From positions 1 through 15,127 of the forward strand of contig JAIXTU010000042.1 in assembly GCA_027483785.1 (NCBI GenBank): 15,127 nt of DNA. Reading direction: 5' to 3'. A program made the translations under genes and the position numbers. Shown here in pieces: positions 1 through 7,407 of this stretch. The DNA is from Flavobacterium sp. Its GTDB lineage: Bacteria > Bacteroidota > Bacteroidia > Flavobacteriales > Flavobacteriaceae. The stretch's first letter is position 1. Every line of letters begins with the position of its first letter. The notes under the pieces were generated by a model that worked only from the letters and a program-made list of their open reading frames with translations, made no database searches and was not told where the DNA came from.

Positions 1-20
1 AAACAGTCGCTTACTGCGTT

Positions 21-59
21 GTATTTTTTTGAGATACCTCGGTATCCCAAAGAAAATAC
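21..59. repeat. Long imperfect hairpin in the leftmost intergenic region
   Basis: Arms at 21-38 and 41-59 are near-perfect inverted repeats around a 2-base loop (TC at 39-40). The inner six pairs are GATACC/GGTATC. The outer part pairs GTATTTT with AAAATAC, interrupted by one A/C mismatch and one bulged base. It lies 134 bases past the stop codon of the minus-strand gene ending at 193. No T-run directly follows either arm, so it is not a standard terminator. The rest of 1-192 is AT-rich and I see no gene in it. The hairpin could be the end of a transcript arriving from outside the window, or a repeat unit. Confidence 0.5.
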
Positions 60-192
60 GTCTTGTAATCAACTATTTAAATGATTTCTAACTTTGATTT
101 TTATATCGAACTCACGTTATTTATGAATTTAAAAACAATACAAAAAATGGTAAGGGCTATTTAAAATTTTTTTAATTGCTTTAAAGATTTAA

Positions 193-1392
193 TTACAATT
201 TGATAATTTTTTTTACTTGTTTTTGAATTCCGTTTGCCTTCAATTCTACCAGATATAATCCAGAAGCAAACGATGTTAAGTCAATATTGGTTCCCGTTTC
301 ATTTAACACTTCTTGTCCTAAATTGTTATACACTTTCCAACTTAAATTTTTAGCATCATTGGTTTTGATTGTAAATATTCCATTGGATGGATTGGGGTAA
401 ATGGCAAAATCAGCACTTTCAAAATATCCCGTATTTAGACTGCTGTTGTATTCATAAACGCCATTAAAACCAGCCATAAATCCTTTATCCTGAGTTATAA
501 AAGAAATTTCATTTATTCCATTTGGTCCAACTAGTGTTTCTACATTCCAGGTTACACCGTTGTCTGTCGAGGCCAATAATACATTCTGATTTGGATCAAA
601 GCCAAGTGCCGTACCCGCAACGAGAACTGTATTGTTTACTATGGCAATATCATTCAAGTTTTTTAACGGAGAAGTTGTATATGCGGTATTCCAAGTTTCG
701 CCTCCGTCGGTGGTTTTAAGAATTATACCATTTGTACCTGCAGCAAATCCAATAGTTGGTGAAATAAAATTAATTGCATTTATGAAACCCATAACACCTG
801 AAGGCTTTGGAATCCAGTTAATTCCATCTGTCGTTTTTAAAATTGTTCCGTTTGAACCAACGGCAAAACCAAGGTTTGAGTTAACAAAATGAATGTCTTT
901 AAATTCTCCGCCGCCCGTATGTACTACAGACCAGTTTACGCCTCCATCAGTGGTTCTGTAAATCTTACTTCCCTGACCTGCAATATAACCCGTAGTTAAA
1001 GTTGTAAAAAAAAGAGCATCAAGTCTCTCATTACTAGTTACAGGAATAACAAAGCCCGTCCATGTCGTCCCTCCATCAATAGTTCTTATAAGTGAAGGCG
1101 ATGAAGCGCTAACAAATGTTTGACCTGTTGCAAAGCCATGGGTGTCGCTGATAAAAAACAGTTTATTTACTGGTAAATCAGGTGTGGTAATTAGCGACCA
1201 ATTACTGCCGGCATCGGTAGTTTTGTAAATTCCATCATTCTTACATGCAAATCCAATTGACTCAGTCGTAAATGAAACAGATCGAAAATTAGATGTTGGT
1301 TCATTTAACCGAACTGTTAACTGCGCATTTACAAATAGACTTAGTAAAAAAAACAGTAAGGTAATTTCTCTTCTCATGATGTTTGACTTCAT
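193..1392 (-). CDS. T9SS-exported protein with YCF48/Asp-box beta-propeller repeats
   Basis: This is a secreted or surface protein of 399 residues. The N-terminus has a signal peptide (charged start, then LLFFLLSLFVNAQ, cleavage probably around Ala23/Gln24). The middle carries repeated Asp-box units such as KTTDGGETW, YRTTDGGVNW and KTTDGINW, spaced about 40-45 residues apart. They are separated by GFA(A/V)G strands, as in YCF48-like/BNR propellers related to photosystem II assembly factors and sialidases. In Bacteroidota these proteins have no photosynthetic role. Residues from about 332 to the end form a T9SS type A sorting domain: YPNPSNG, then NNLGQEV, SGLYLVEL and a basic KK tail, which directs export across the outer membrane. 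The second ATG (1377) is an equally plausible start, gives a tidier signal peptide, and suits the possible promoter just upstream. The ligand or substrate is unknown. It appears to be a single-gene unit. Confidence 0.88.
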   Translation of the reverse strand: MKSNIMRREITLLFFLLSLFVNAQLTVRLNEPTSNFRSVSFTTESIGFACKNDGIYKTTDAGSNWSLITTPDLPVNKLFFISDTHGFATGQTFVSASSPSLIRTIDGGTTWTGFVIPVTSNERLDALFFTTLTTGYIAGQGSKIYRTTDGGVNWSVVHTGGGEFKDIHFVNSNLGFAVGSNGTILKTTDGINWIPKPSGVMGFINAINFISPTIGFAAGTNGIILKTTDGGETWNTAYTTSPLKNLNDIAIVNNTVLVAGTALGFDPNQNVLLASTDNGVTWNVETLVGPNGINEISFITQDKGFMAGFNGVYEYNSSLNTGYFESADFAIYPNPSNGIFTIKTNDAKNLSWKVYNNLGQEVLNETGTNIDLTSFASGLYLVELKANGIQKQVKKIIKL

Positions 1393-1397
1393 TTTTT

Positions 1398-1411
1398 AAG
1401 CAAAGTTGCTT
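1398..1411 (-). promoter_or_regulatory. Possible promoter -7 box inside a perfect inverted repeat
   Basis: Read on the minus strand, 1408-1401 is CAACTTTG, one base from the Bacteroidota -7 consensus TAnnTTTG. It lies 8 bases before the ATG at 1392, which would make that start almost leaderless and favours the ATG at 1377. The same bases form a perfect inverted repeat, AAGCAA-AG-TTGCTT (1398-1411). I see no TTG element at the usual 17-23 base spacing, so the call is weak. Confidence 0.3.
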
Positions 1412-1746
1412 CAAAACAATAAAGCATTTCACACAAGAATGAGTAAAAGAGTTCAAAATTCGTCTTTCTTAACTATTTCAAACCCTTTCTTAATCAAATG
1501 CGAGAGGAGTGCTGGTGCGACGCACCTATACAAACACGGTTGTAAAATAGTCTAAAGAAACACCGTTTCTTTTCGTCAATGCTATTCTAAAAATTTTGTA
1601 TAGCCTAGTTGTGGAAAAAAAATTTGAAGAAACATTGGCGAAAATGAATGAGTTTAGTGGGCTATTTTATAACTGGGATTGGGATAATTTCCAACCGAAC
1701 GTTTGCCGCAGCAGATTGCCCAAACAAATAGGAACTTCCTGAAAAT
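1412..1746. other. Non-coding gap between two minus-strand genes
   Basis: No convincing gene is visible here. The region holds two small inverted repeats: GGTGC-GAC-GCACC at 1514-1526, and AAAGAAAC-ACC-GTTTCTTT at 1554-1572 (8 perfect pairs, AT-rich). A 43-codon plus-strand reading frame runs from a GTG at 1611 to a TGA at 1740-1742, just before the terminator at 1747. It has no clear promoter or family resemblance, so I do not call it a gene. It may be a small protein or a decayed remnant. Confidence 0.5.
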
Positions 1747-1778
1747 AAAAAAGGTGAAACTTGCGCTTCACCCTTTTT
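1747..1778. terminator. Bidirectional rho-independent terminator
   Basis: Arms at 1747-1758 and 1767-1778 pair over 12 positions with one mismatch (core GGTGAA/TTCACC) around an 8-base loop. On the minus strand the hairpin ends in six T (complement of 1747-1752); on the plus strand it ends in five T (1774-1778). It most likely ends the minus-strand transcript of the PurF homologue, whose stop lies about 130 bases upstream. That 3' stretch contains a further 7-bp inverted repeat (CCATAAA/TTTATGG, 1791-1818). Confidence 0.75.
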
Positions 1779-1909
1779 GCCCCAAATCTACCATAAATTT
1801 AACCTACTAACTTTATGGAGATGTAAAAGTATTAGCATGACTTTGCCTTACCAAGATTTTTAGACAAAATGCTGAGATAGTCGTTAAAATGCTGTTTTTA
1901 ACAAATTGT

Positions 1910-3808
1910 TTAATAAGCGCGGGCGTCTTTACCTTCGTAATAATTCATAAAAGCCCTATTTACAACCCGATTTCCGCCCGGAGTTGGATAATCGCCAGTG
2001 AAATACCAATCGCCTAGATTCTTTGGACAAGCTACATGCAAATTCGCAACACTTTGGAAAATAATGTGCACTCTTGCTTGAATACCTACAGGCGTTAACA
2101 TTTCTGCGATTTTTGCCGAAATTTCCTCGTCAGTAAATGGTTCGTAAATGGCATTCACCGCATTGATAATCTGATCGTCTTTTCGGTTTTCTTGTTCCTT
2201 GCAACGGGCATAAACAGCATCGATAATGTGCGCCAAACCGCGTTCTTTCAATAAAGTGATCGCAGCATTAAACGCCACCAAACCTTCTAGCTTTGCCATA
2301 TCAATTCCGTAACAATCGGGGAAACGAATTTGCGGCGCCGATGAAACCACAACAATTGTCTTCGGATTTAAACGATCCAACATTTTTAAAATAGATTGTT
2401 TTAAAGTAGTTCCGCGAACAATGCTGTCGTCGATAATTACCAAATGATCGGTTGGTTTTACCACGCCATACGTAACGTCGTACACGTGCGCTACTAGATC
2501 ATCGCGACTACTGTCTTCAGTGATAAAAGTTCTGAGTTTTGCGTCTTTTATAGCAATTTTTTCTGTACGGATTTTTCGCGACAGAATTTCGTGCAATTGC
2601 TCTTTCGTTAATGTTTTGCGACGCTGTAAAATCTCGTCGTTTTTATGTTGATTCAAATATTCGTGTGCGGCTTCGACCATGCCAAAAAAGGACACTTCGG
2701 CGGTATTTGGAATGTATGAAAACACCGCGTTTTCGGTATCGTTATCAATAGCTTCTAGCACTTTTGGAAACAACAATTTACCGAGTTCTTTGCGTTCGCT
2801 GTAAATTTCGGCATCGCTGCCGCGCGAAAAATAGATACGCTCAAACGAACAGGCTTTTTTGACAACAGGCGTAATGATTTCGGAAACCGACGTTTGCCCT
2901 GATTTTTTGATGATTAATGCATGTCCGGGTGCTAATTCCTGCACCGAATCGAACGCAACATTGAAAACTGTTTGAATAACCGGACGTTCTGAGGCAACGA
3001 CAACAATTTCATCGTCTTCGTAGAAATAGGCTGGGCGAATTCCGGCTGGGTCGCGAAAAACAAACGCATCGCCGTGACCAAACAAACCTGCCATGGCGTA
3101 ACCGCCGTCCCAACCTTTAGATGCGCGTTTAAGAATACGTGTAATGTCAAGTTTTTCGGCAATTACGGGTGAAGCTTCGCGTTTCGACAAGCCGTTTTGT
3201 TTGCATTCTTGGTATAAATCGGTAACGGCATCGTCGAGAAAATGACCGATTTTTTCCATAACCGTAACGGTATCGGCTAGTTCTTTCGGATGTTGCCCTA
3301 ATTCAACTAACGATTCAAATAGTTCGGTTACGTTGGTCATATTAAAATTTCCCGCCACGATCAGATTTCGGTGCATCCAGTTGTTCTGACGAAGGAACGG
3401 GTGTACGCTTTCGATGCTGTTTTTACCAAAAGTTCCGTAACGCACGTGACCCAGAAAAAGCTCGCCGATGTATGGCAAATTGTTTTTCTGCCACCGAACG
3501 TCGTCGGTGCGTTCGGGATGCAAACTCATTTCGGCATTGATGCGCGTATTGATTTGCAAAAAAACGTCTTGAATAGGCTGTGCAGCATTGGAGCGAACTC
3601 GAGAAATATAGCGTTCGCCGGGTTTCATGTCGAATTTTATGGAAGCAAAACCGGCGCCGTCTTGACCGCGGTTGTGTTGCTTTTCCATTAGCAAATACAT
3701 TTTTTGGATGCCGTAAAAAGCACTGCCGTATTTTTCTTTGTAAAACGACAGCGGCTTCTTGAGTCGGAGAAGTGCAATACCGCATTCGTGTTTTAAAGTG
3801 TCGCTCAT
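1910..3808 (-). CDS. PurF-type amidophosphoribosyltransferase homologue (long form)
   Basis: It resembles glutamine phosphoribosylpyrophosphate amidotransferase, which makes 5-phosphoribosylamine from PRPP and glutamine in the first step of purine synthesis in the cytoplasm. Residues 9-300 are a class II (Ntn) glutaminase domain: candidate nucleophile Cys9 in HECGI, RGQDGAG (47-53), GHVRYGTFG (120-128), GNFN (153-156) and RDPAGIRP (252-259). Cys9 implies removal of an 8-residue propeptide. The C-terminal half is a phosphoribosyltransferase fold with the PRPP loop VIIDDSIVRGTTL (457-469) and a following FPDCYGIDM segment. At 632 residues it is well over the usual 450-510; extra length lies around residues 75-115, 195-225 and 385-415, plus an extended tail with GDWYFTGDYPTPGG. 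The usual HNG before the oxyanion Asn-Gly reads VAGN here. It may therefore be a paralogue with a different role from housekeeping PurF. The ATG at 3808 gives the expected short propeptide. It starts 51 bases after the T9SS gene's stop with no clear promoter of its own. Confidence 0.85.
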   Translation of the reverse strand: MSDTLKHECGIALLRLKKPLSFYKEKYGSAFYGIQKMYLLMEKQHNRGQDGAGFASIKFDMKPGERYISRVRSNAAQPIQDVFLQINTRINAEMSLHPERTDDVRWQKNNLPYIGELFLGHVRYGTFGKNSIESVHPFLRQNNWMHRNLIVAGNFNMTNVTELFESLVELGQHPKELADTVTVMEKIGHFLDDAVTDLYQECKQNGLSKREASPVIAEKLDITRILKRASKGWDGGYAMAGLFGHGDAFVFRDPAGIRPAYFYEDDEIVVVASERPVIQTVFNVAFDSVQELAPGHALIIKKSGQTSVSEIITPVVKKACSFERIYFSRGSDAEIYSERKELGKLLFPKVLEAIDNDTENAVFSYIPNTAEVSFFGMVEAAHEYLNQHKNDEILQRRKTLTKEQLHEILSRKIRTEKIAIKDAKLRTFITEDSSRDDLVAHVYDVTYGVVKPTDHLVIIDDSIVRGTTLKQSILKMLDRLNPKTIVVVSSAPQIRFPDCYGIDMAKLEGLVAFNAAITLLKERGLAHIIDAVYARCKEQENRKDDQIINAVNAIYEPFTDEEISAKIAEMLTPVGIQARVHIIFQSVANLHVACPKNLGDWYFTGDYPTPGGNRVVNRAFMNYYEGKDARAY

Positions 3809-3859
3809 TGTAGTTGTTGTGTTGCTAAAGCGGAACTTTGATTTGTAACGCCCGCCAAA

Positions 3860-5539
3860 TTATTGTTTGATTATCTTGTGAGAGCTAGTTCCCGTTTCGG
3901 TTTCGATAGTTAAAAAATAAATTCCTGTTTTTAGATTCGTAAGGTTTACTGTTTTTTCGAATTGCGTGTCAAGAATTCGACCATTTACATCTGAAATGGT
4001 TACCTTTTTTAAGAGGTTCGCATTTTCAATATGAACTTTATCTTGCGTTGGATTTGGATACAGCGTCACTGTTTCTCTATTCAAATCTGTATTTGATAAA
4101 ATAGCTGAATTTAATTTCGCTAGAAAAGCATCGACATAATAATCTTGGGAAGAATTGCTTATCGTCAAATTATCGAAAGCGCAAGAAGTCGAATTGAAGT
4201 AGCCGGCCGCAAATATGTTGCCATCGGTATCGATTGCAAAACCTAGTGCATCGTCGGAACCTAAACCTCCTGCAGATTTTGCCCAAAAAAACTCGCCCGA
4301 AGTATCCATATTGGCTATAAAAATATCTCCGGTTGGTACCGTTGTACTACTGTTTGAATTGGTTACGGTATAGTCTCCAAATGTACTTGTAGGTTCAAAA
4401 AAATTACCGGCTAAGTAAAGCGTTGCCCCATCGGTAAATACTGTACTTGGTGCATTAATATTAGGAATTAATGCCATAAACTGTAAGTCTAAATCAAGTT
4501 TAAGCAAACCTCCTGTTGAAGTAGTTGTTGAATAATTTACTCCATCAAACGAATAAGTAGCAGAATTGGAAATTTGAAACAACTTAACATAAAAAGGGAT
4601 AAATAGTTCATTTTGGATTTTTACTACGCCGCCAAAAGTATCGTCAACTGTTCCTTGCAGTAGCTTTTGTTCGATGATGTTACCAGATGGATCCAATTTC
4701 ACAATAAAGGATTCATATCCTCCTGGAAATGTGTTGGTATAAGTGGTTGATCCTAAGGTAAAAGTTTCAGAAGTGAAACCTCCTGTTACATAAAAGTTTC
4801 CTAAATCATCAAAAACGAGCCCACTCAAACGGCAACCATCGTAGATATTGTCGTTTCCAAATCGCTTAATCCACAATACGTTACCCGAAGAATCGAATTT
4901 TGCTAAAAAAGCACCAACGTAACTATTGGAACCAACAACAATAGATGAGCTGCCGACCGTTGTATTATTAGATTCTGAAAACGCTGATACATACACGTTG
5001 CCTGAATTATCAACAGAAATGCCCGTGGAAGATTCGCGCTCGGCTCCTCCTATTTTTTTTGCCCACAAAACAGTTCCGTTGGTGTCGTATTTAACAAGCG
5101 CAACATCTGAAGCCAGCGGAATGGAATTCCCTAAAGCCGAACCTGGCGTGTAATCTAAAGTTATGTTTCCGAAAGTTACGGATGTTGACTCAAATCGTAC
5201 CAAAGCATACACGGCTCCGTTAGCATCTGTTGTTACGTGATAAACAACTTCATTGCCCGTTCCTCCGCCGGTTCGCATCCACAACGGCGTTCCTTCAGCA
5301 CTGTATTTGACGATTGAATAGTCGGCTGATCCGTTGGTTGTAACTTGTCCTAAACCGAAATCGGCTGTTTCAGAAATAATGCTACCGCCAGCAAAAACAT
5401 TTCCGTTTACATCGGTTGTTACACAAGCAAAAGCTTCATTAATGGCTCCTGTCGATTTTTTTACCCAGTCCCAGGTTGGTGCTTGAGCGAAAAGTAACGA
5501 TGAACTAATGATTGCAAATAATGAGCTGATTTTTTTCAT
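3860..5539 (-). CDS. T9SS-exported SBBP-type beta-propeller protein
   Basis: This is a predicted secreted protein of 559 residues. I chose the ATG at 5539, which gives a clean signal peptide (MKKISSLFAIISSSLLFAQA). The frame stays open to a TTG at 5560, but that adds only a polar extension and runs into the terminator hairpin. The body is built of repeated units of the type DxxGNVYVxG...FLAKFDSSGNVLWIKRFG, typical of SBBP (seven-bladed propeller) repeats. The last 66 residues (from about 494) are a T9SS type A sorting domain: YPNPTQD, ISDVNGRIL, LKTGIYFLTI and HKIIKQ. No catalytic motif is visible. It sits between pfkB and the PurF homologue. A terminator hairpin ends only about 20 bases before its start and no good promoter is visible, so expression may rely on read-through or on a promoter overlapping the end of pfkB. 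Confidence 0.85.
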   Translation of the reverse strand: MKKISSLFAIISSSLLFAQAPTWDWVKKSTGAINEAFACVTTDVNGNVFAGGSIISETADFGLGQVTTNGSADYSIVKYSAEGTPLWMRTGGGTGNEVVYHVTTDANGAVYALVRFESTSVTFGNITLDYTPGSALGNSIPLASDVALVKYDTNGTVLWAKKIGGAERESSTGISVDNSGNVYVSAFSESNNTTVGSSSIVVGSNSYVGAFLAKFDSSGNVLWIKRFGNDNIYDGCRLSGLVFDDLGNFYVTGGFTSETFTLGSTTYTNTFPGGYESFIVKLDPSGNIIEQKLLQGTVDDTFGGVVKIQNELFIPFYVKLFQISNSATYSFDGVNYSTTTSTGGLLKLDLDLQFMALIPNINAPSTVFTDGATLYLAGNFFEPTSTFGDYTVTNSNSSTTVPTGDIFIANMDTSGEFFWAKSAGGLGSDDALGFAIDTDGNIFAAGYFNSTSCAFDNLTISNSSQDYYVDAFLAKLNSAILSNTDLNRETVTLYPNPTQDKVHIENANLLKKVTISDVNGRILDTQFEKTVNLTNLKTGIYFLTIETETGTSSHKIIKQ

Positions 5540-5558
5540 ACGTGTGTTTTTAGAAAAC

Positions 5559-5580
5559 AAAAAACCCCGAAAATTCGGGG
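5559..5580 (-). terminator. Rho-independent terminator of pfkB
   Basis: A perfect 7-bp stem CCCCGAA/TTCGGGG (5565-5571 and 5574-5580) with a 2-base loop is followed on the minus strand by six T (complement of 5559-5564). It begins 12 bases past the pfkB stop and also lies in the leader of the next gene, so it could act as an attenuator for that gene. Confidence 0.85.
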
Positions 5581-5591
5581 CGTAGTTTTAT

Positions 5592-6518
5592 TTAGATATT
5601 TGTCATTTCGAACTGAGTTAATGCTTTAAAACGTTGCAATCTTTCTTTCACTTCGTGCGCTTGTAGGTTTTCCATACGTTCTGTGCCGAATTTCTCTACA
5701 CAAAAAGAAGCAAGATTTGAGCCGTGAATAATAGCTTGTTTGAGGTTTTCAAAGGTAATATCGCCCGATTGTGCAATAAATCCTGAGAAACCACCTGCGA
5801 ACGTATCGCCTGCGCCAGTTGGATCGAAAACTTCTTCGAGCGGTAACGCAGGAGCGAAGAAAATTTCACTTCCGTGGAAGAGTAAGGCGCCGTGTTCTCC
5901 TTTTTTGATGACCACGTATTTGGGTCCCATTTCGTGAATTTTTGCTGCCGCTTTTACCAACGAATATTCGCCGGAAAGCTGACGTGCTTCTTCGTCGTTT
6001 ATCGTGATAACATCCACGCGTTTGATGACGTCTAGCAATTCTGGCAGTGCGCAATCCATCCAGAAATTCATGGTGTCGAGAACTACCAATTTCGGTTTTG
6101 CTGTAAGCTGATTGAGCACCGATGTTTGAACCAGTGGATGCAAGTTTCCGAGCATGACCACATCAGCATTCTTATAGTTTTCAGGAACTATCGGATTAAA
6201 ATCGGCTAATACGTTTAGTTCGGTTACAAGTGTATCGCGCGAGTTTAAATCGTTGTGGTATTTACCAGCCCAAAAGAACGTTTTTCCGTTTGGAACAATT
6301 TCGATACCGTCGATATTTACGTTTCTATCGCGAAGCAATTGCAGATATGCGTCTGGGAAATCGTTTCCAACGACGGAAACCACCGCAGAATCGACTTTGA
6401 AATTGGCGGCAGAAAGCGCGATGTAGGTTGCTGCTCCACCGAGTATTTTGTCGGTTTTTCCGAAAGGCGTTTCTATAGCGTCGAACGCAACGGTTCCAAC
6501 AATAAGTAGTTTATTCAT
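5592..6518 (-). CDS. PfkB-family carbohydrate/nucleoside kinase
   Basis: This is a 308-residue cytoplasmic kinase of the ribokinase/PfkB family, transferring phosphate from ATP to a sugar or nucleoside hydroxyl. The N-terminal substrate part shows GTVAFDAIETP and the di-glycine GGAA (27-30). The C-terminal signature DPTGAGDTFAGG spans 232-243, with Asp238 as the expected catalytic base and the GAG as anion hole. ITINDEEA (171-178) and VIKKGEHGA (203-211) match the usual NxxE and KxGxxG nucleotide-site motifs. The length is typical. The substrate cannot be read from sequence; it could be ribose, adenosine or another sugar. It has its own promoter and terminator. From memory, kinases of this type sit next to the long PurF homologue in other flavobacteria, which would hint at ribose or PRPP/nucleoside metabolism, but that is inference. 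Confidence 0.9.
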   Translation of the reverse strand: MNKLLIVGTVAFDAIETPFGKTDKILGGAATYIALSAANFKVDSAVVSVVGNDFPDAYLQLLRDRNVNIDGIEIVPNGKTFFWAGKYHNDLNSRDTLVTELNVLADFNPIVPENYKNADVVMLGNLHPLVQTSVLNQLTAKPKLVVLDTMNFWMDCALPELLDVIKRVDVITINDEEARQLSGEYSLVKAAAKIHEMGPKYVVIKKGEHGALLFHGSEIFFAPALPLEEVFDPTGAGDTFAGGFSGFIAQSGDITFENLKQAIIHGSNLASFCVEKFGTERMENLQAHEVKERLQRFKALTQFEMTNI

Positions 6519-6537
6519 GTGATGTGAAAAAGAAGTG

Positions 6538-6568
6538 CAAAGATAGCCTAAGTTTTACAAGCTGGCAA
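6538..6568 (-). promoter_or_regulatory. Consensus Bacteroidota promoter of pfkB with inverted repeat in the spacer
   Basis: On the minus strand, TTG (6568-6566), a 20-base spacer and TATCTTTG (6545-6538) match the Bacteroidota consensus exactly, 19 bases before the ATG at 6518. An 8-bp perfect inverted repeat, GCCTAAGT (6546-6553) and ACTTAGGC (6571-6578), directly abuts the -7 box and flanks the -33 box. It may be an operator. Confidence 0.75.
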
Positions 6569-6572
6569 GCAC

Positions 6573-6840
6573 TTAGGCAGGAAGCAATGTGCTTTGAATA
6601 TCGAAAGCAAAAGTTGTGCCGATGTGGATTTTTGAACCGTTATTCCATAGACGTATTCCCGTGCGAGCGATTGCAATAGAAATAAACCGACGTGAAAGCG
6701 CGCTGGCGGTTGGTGTAAAACGGCGACCCAAGAAGCCCGTTTTATGCCTTACCAAAAGCCGCTTGAACAAGGTTTATTGGAATGGAAAGCGCGACTTGCC
6801 CGCTTGGGATCTGGCTCGGACGGGCAAGGCACCCAAAAAA
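6573..6840. other. GC-rich gene-free block, possible dispersed repeat
   Basis: This fills the gap between pfkB and the cyclo-ligase gene. It is visibly more GC-rich than other intergenic DNA here and has overlapping open frames on both strands (65 codons minus, 85 codons plus). Neither frame has domain-like features or a good start. It holds an 8-bp perfect inverted repeat, CTTGCCCG (6795-6802) and CGGGCAAG (6821-6828), around an 18-base loop, next to the cyclo-ligase stop codon. The hairpin lacks a T-run in the right place for a terminator of that gene. I suspect a repeated element that occurs elsewhere in the genome, but a single window cannot show it. Confidence 0.45.
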
Positions 6841-7407
6841 TTAAAATCGATAAAACTGTTTCGGCGTGAGTAGGCCAGTGAGTTTACAATCGTGCGACTC
6901 AGAGGAAGTAGGTTCTGGCAAAGGTTCGAAAAAAGAGAGTCCGATGGCCTGTACATTTGGTTTACACTTTCGTAGAAAAATATCGTAAAAGCCTTTGCCG
7001 TAACCCACCCGATTACCACTCCTGTCGCAACACAAAAGCGGCACGATCACCAAATCGATTTCAGAAACTGCAATTGGTTTGGCATCAATTGGTTCGGGAA
7101 TACCCCAATTGTTTTGGCGAAATTGGGTGTCGGAAAAAATCGCTACATGCTGCATTTCCGAGGTGCTTTCGACGACGATTCCGGTAGCGCAACGCTTGCC
7201 CGATAACCACAAAAAATCGCGCAACAACTGTGTTTCAGGCTCGTTCCATTTGGCAATTGGCGTATACAAATGAACTACTCGTGTTTGCGATAAATCGAGT
7301 TTTTGAAATTGCTCGGAAATCTGCTTATTTGCCCATTCGGTCTCGGTTTTAGAAAGAGCCAAACGCTTTTTCTTGTACAACGCGCGAAGACTATTCTTGT
7401 CCGTCAT
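6841..7407 (-). CDS. 5-formyltetrahydrofolate cyclo-ligase
   Basis: This 188-residue cytoplasmic enzyme converts 5-formyl-THF to 5,10-methenyl-THF with ATP, returning stored folate to one-carbon metabolism. The N-terminus LRALYKKKRLALS is the family's basic substrate/ATP-binding segment. IDLVIVPLLCCDRSGNRVGYGKGFYDIFL near the C-terminus matches the conserved P-loop-like signature RxGxGxGxYDRxL, here written as two overlapping stretches around VGYGKGFYD. The frame is open upstream to 7482, but I chose the ATG at 7407. It gives the normal family length, and the extra 25 residues would lie inside the preceding gene. The start overlaps the last 17 bases of the hydrolase gene in another frame, so the two are probably cotranscribed and translationally coupled. 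Confidence 0.9.
   Translation of the reverse strand: MTDKNSLRALYKKKRLALSKTETEWANKQISEQFQKLDLSQTRVVHLYTPIAKWNEPETQLLRDFLWLSGKRCATGIVVESTSEMQHVAIFSDTQFRQNNWGIPEPIDAKPIAVSEIDLVIVPLLCCDRSGNRVGYGKGFYDIFLRKCKPNVQAIGLSFFEPLPEPTSSESHDCKLTGLLTPKQFYRF

Noticed and set aside
193..1392. Photosystem II assembly factor role suggested by the YCF48-like repeats
   Set aside because: The protein is T9SS-exported in a non-photosynthetic lineage. Only the propeller fold is shared.
1783..1790. Minus-strand TAGATTTG, an exact -7 box match downstream of the PurF homologue
   Set aside because: No TTG element is upstream and it points straight into the terminator at 1747-1778. It is probably a chance match.
3423..3785. 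120-codon frame overlapping the start of the PurF homologue in a different frame
   Set aside because: It overlaps the conserved glutaminase domain. Its Arg- and His-rich translation is typical of a shifted frame.
6573..6873. Opposing small frames (65 codons minus, 85 codons plus) in the pfkB-cyclo-ligase gap
   Set aside because: They overlap each other, have no signal, domain or good start, and the plus frame runs into the cyclo-ligase gene. The stretch is better explained as non-coding repeat-like DNA.
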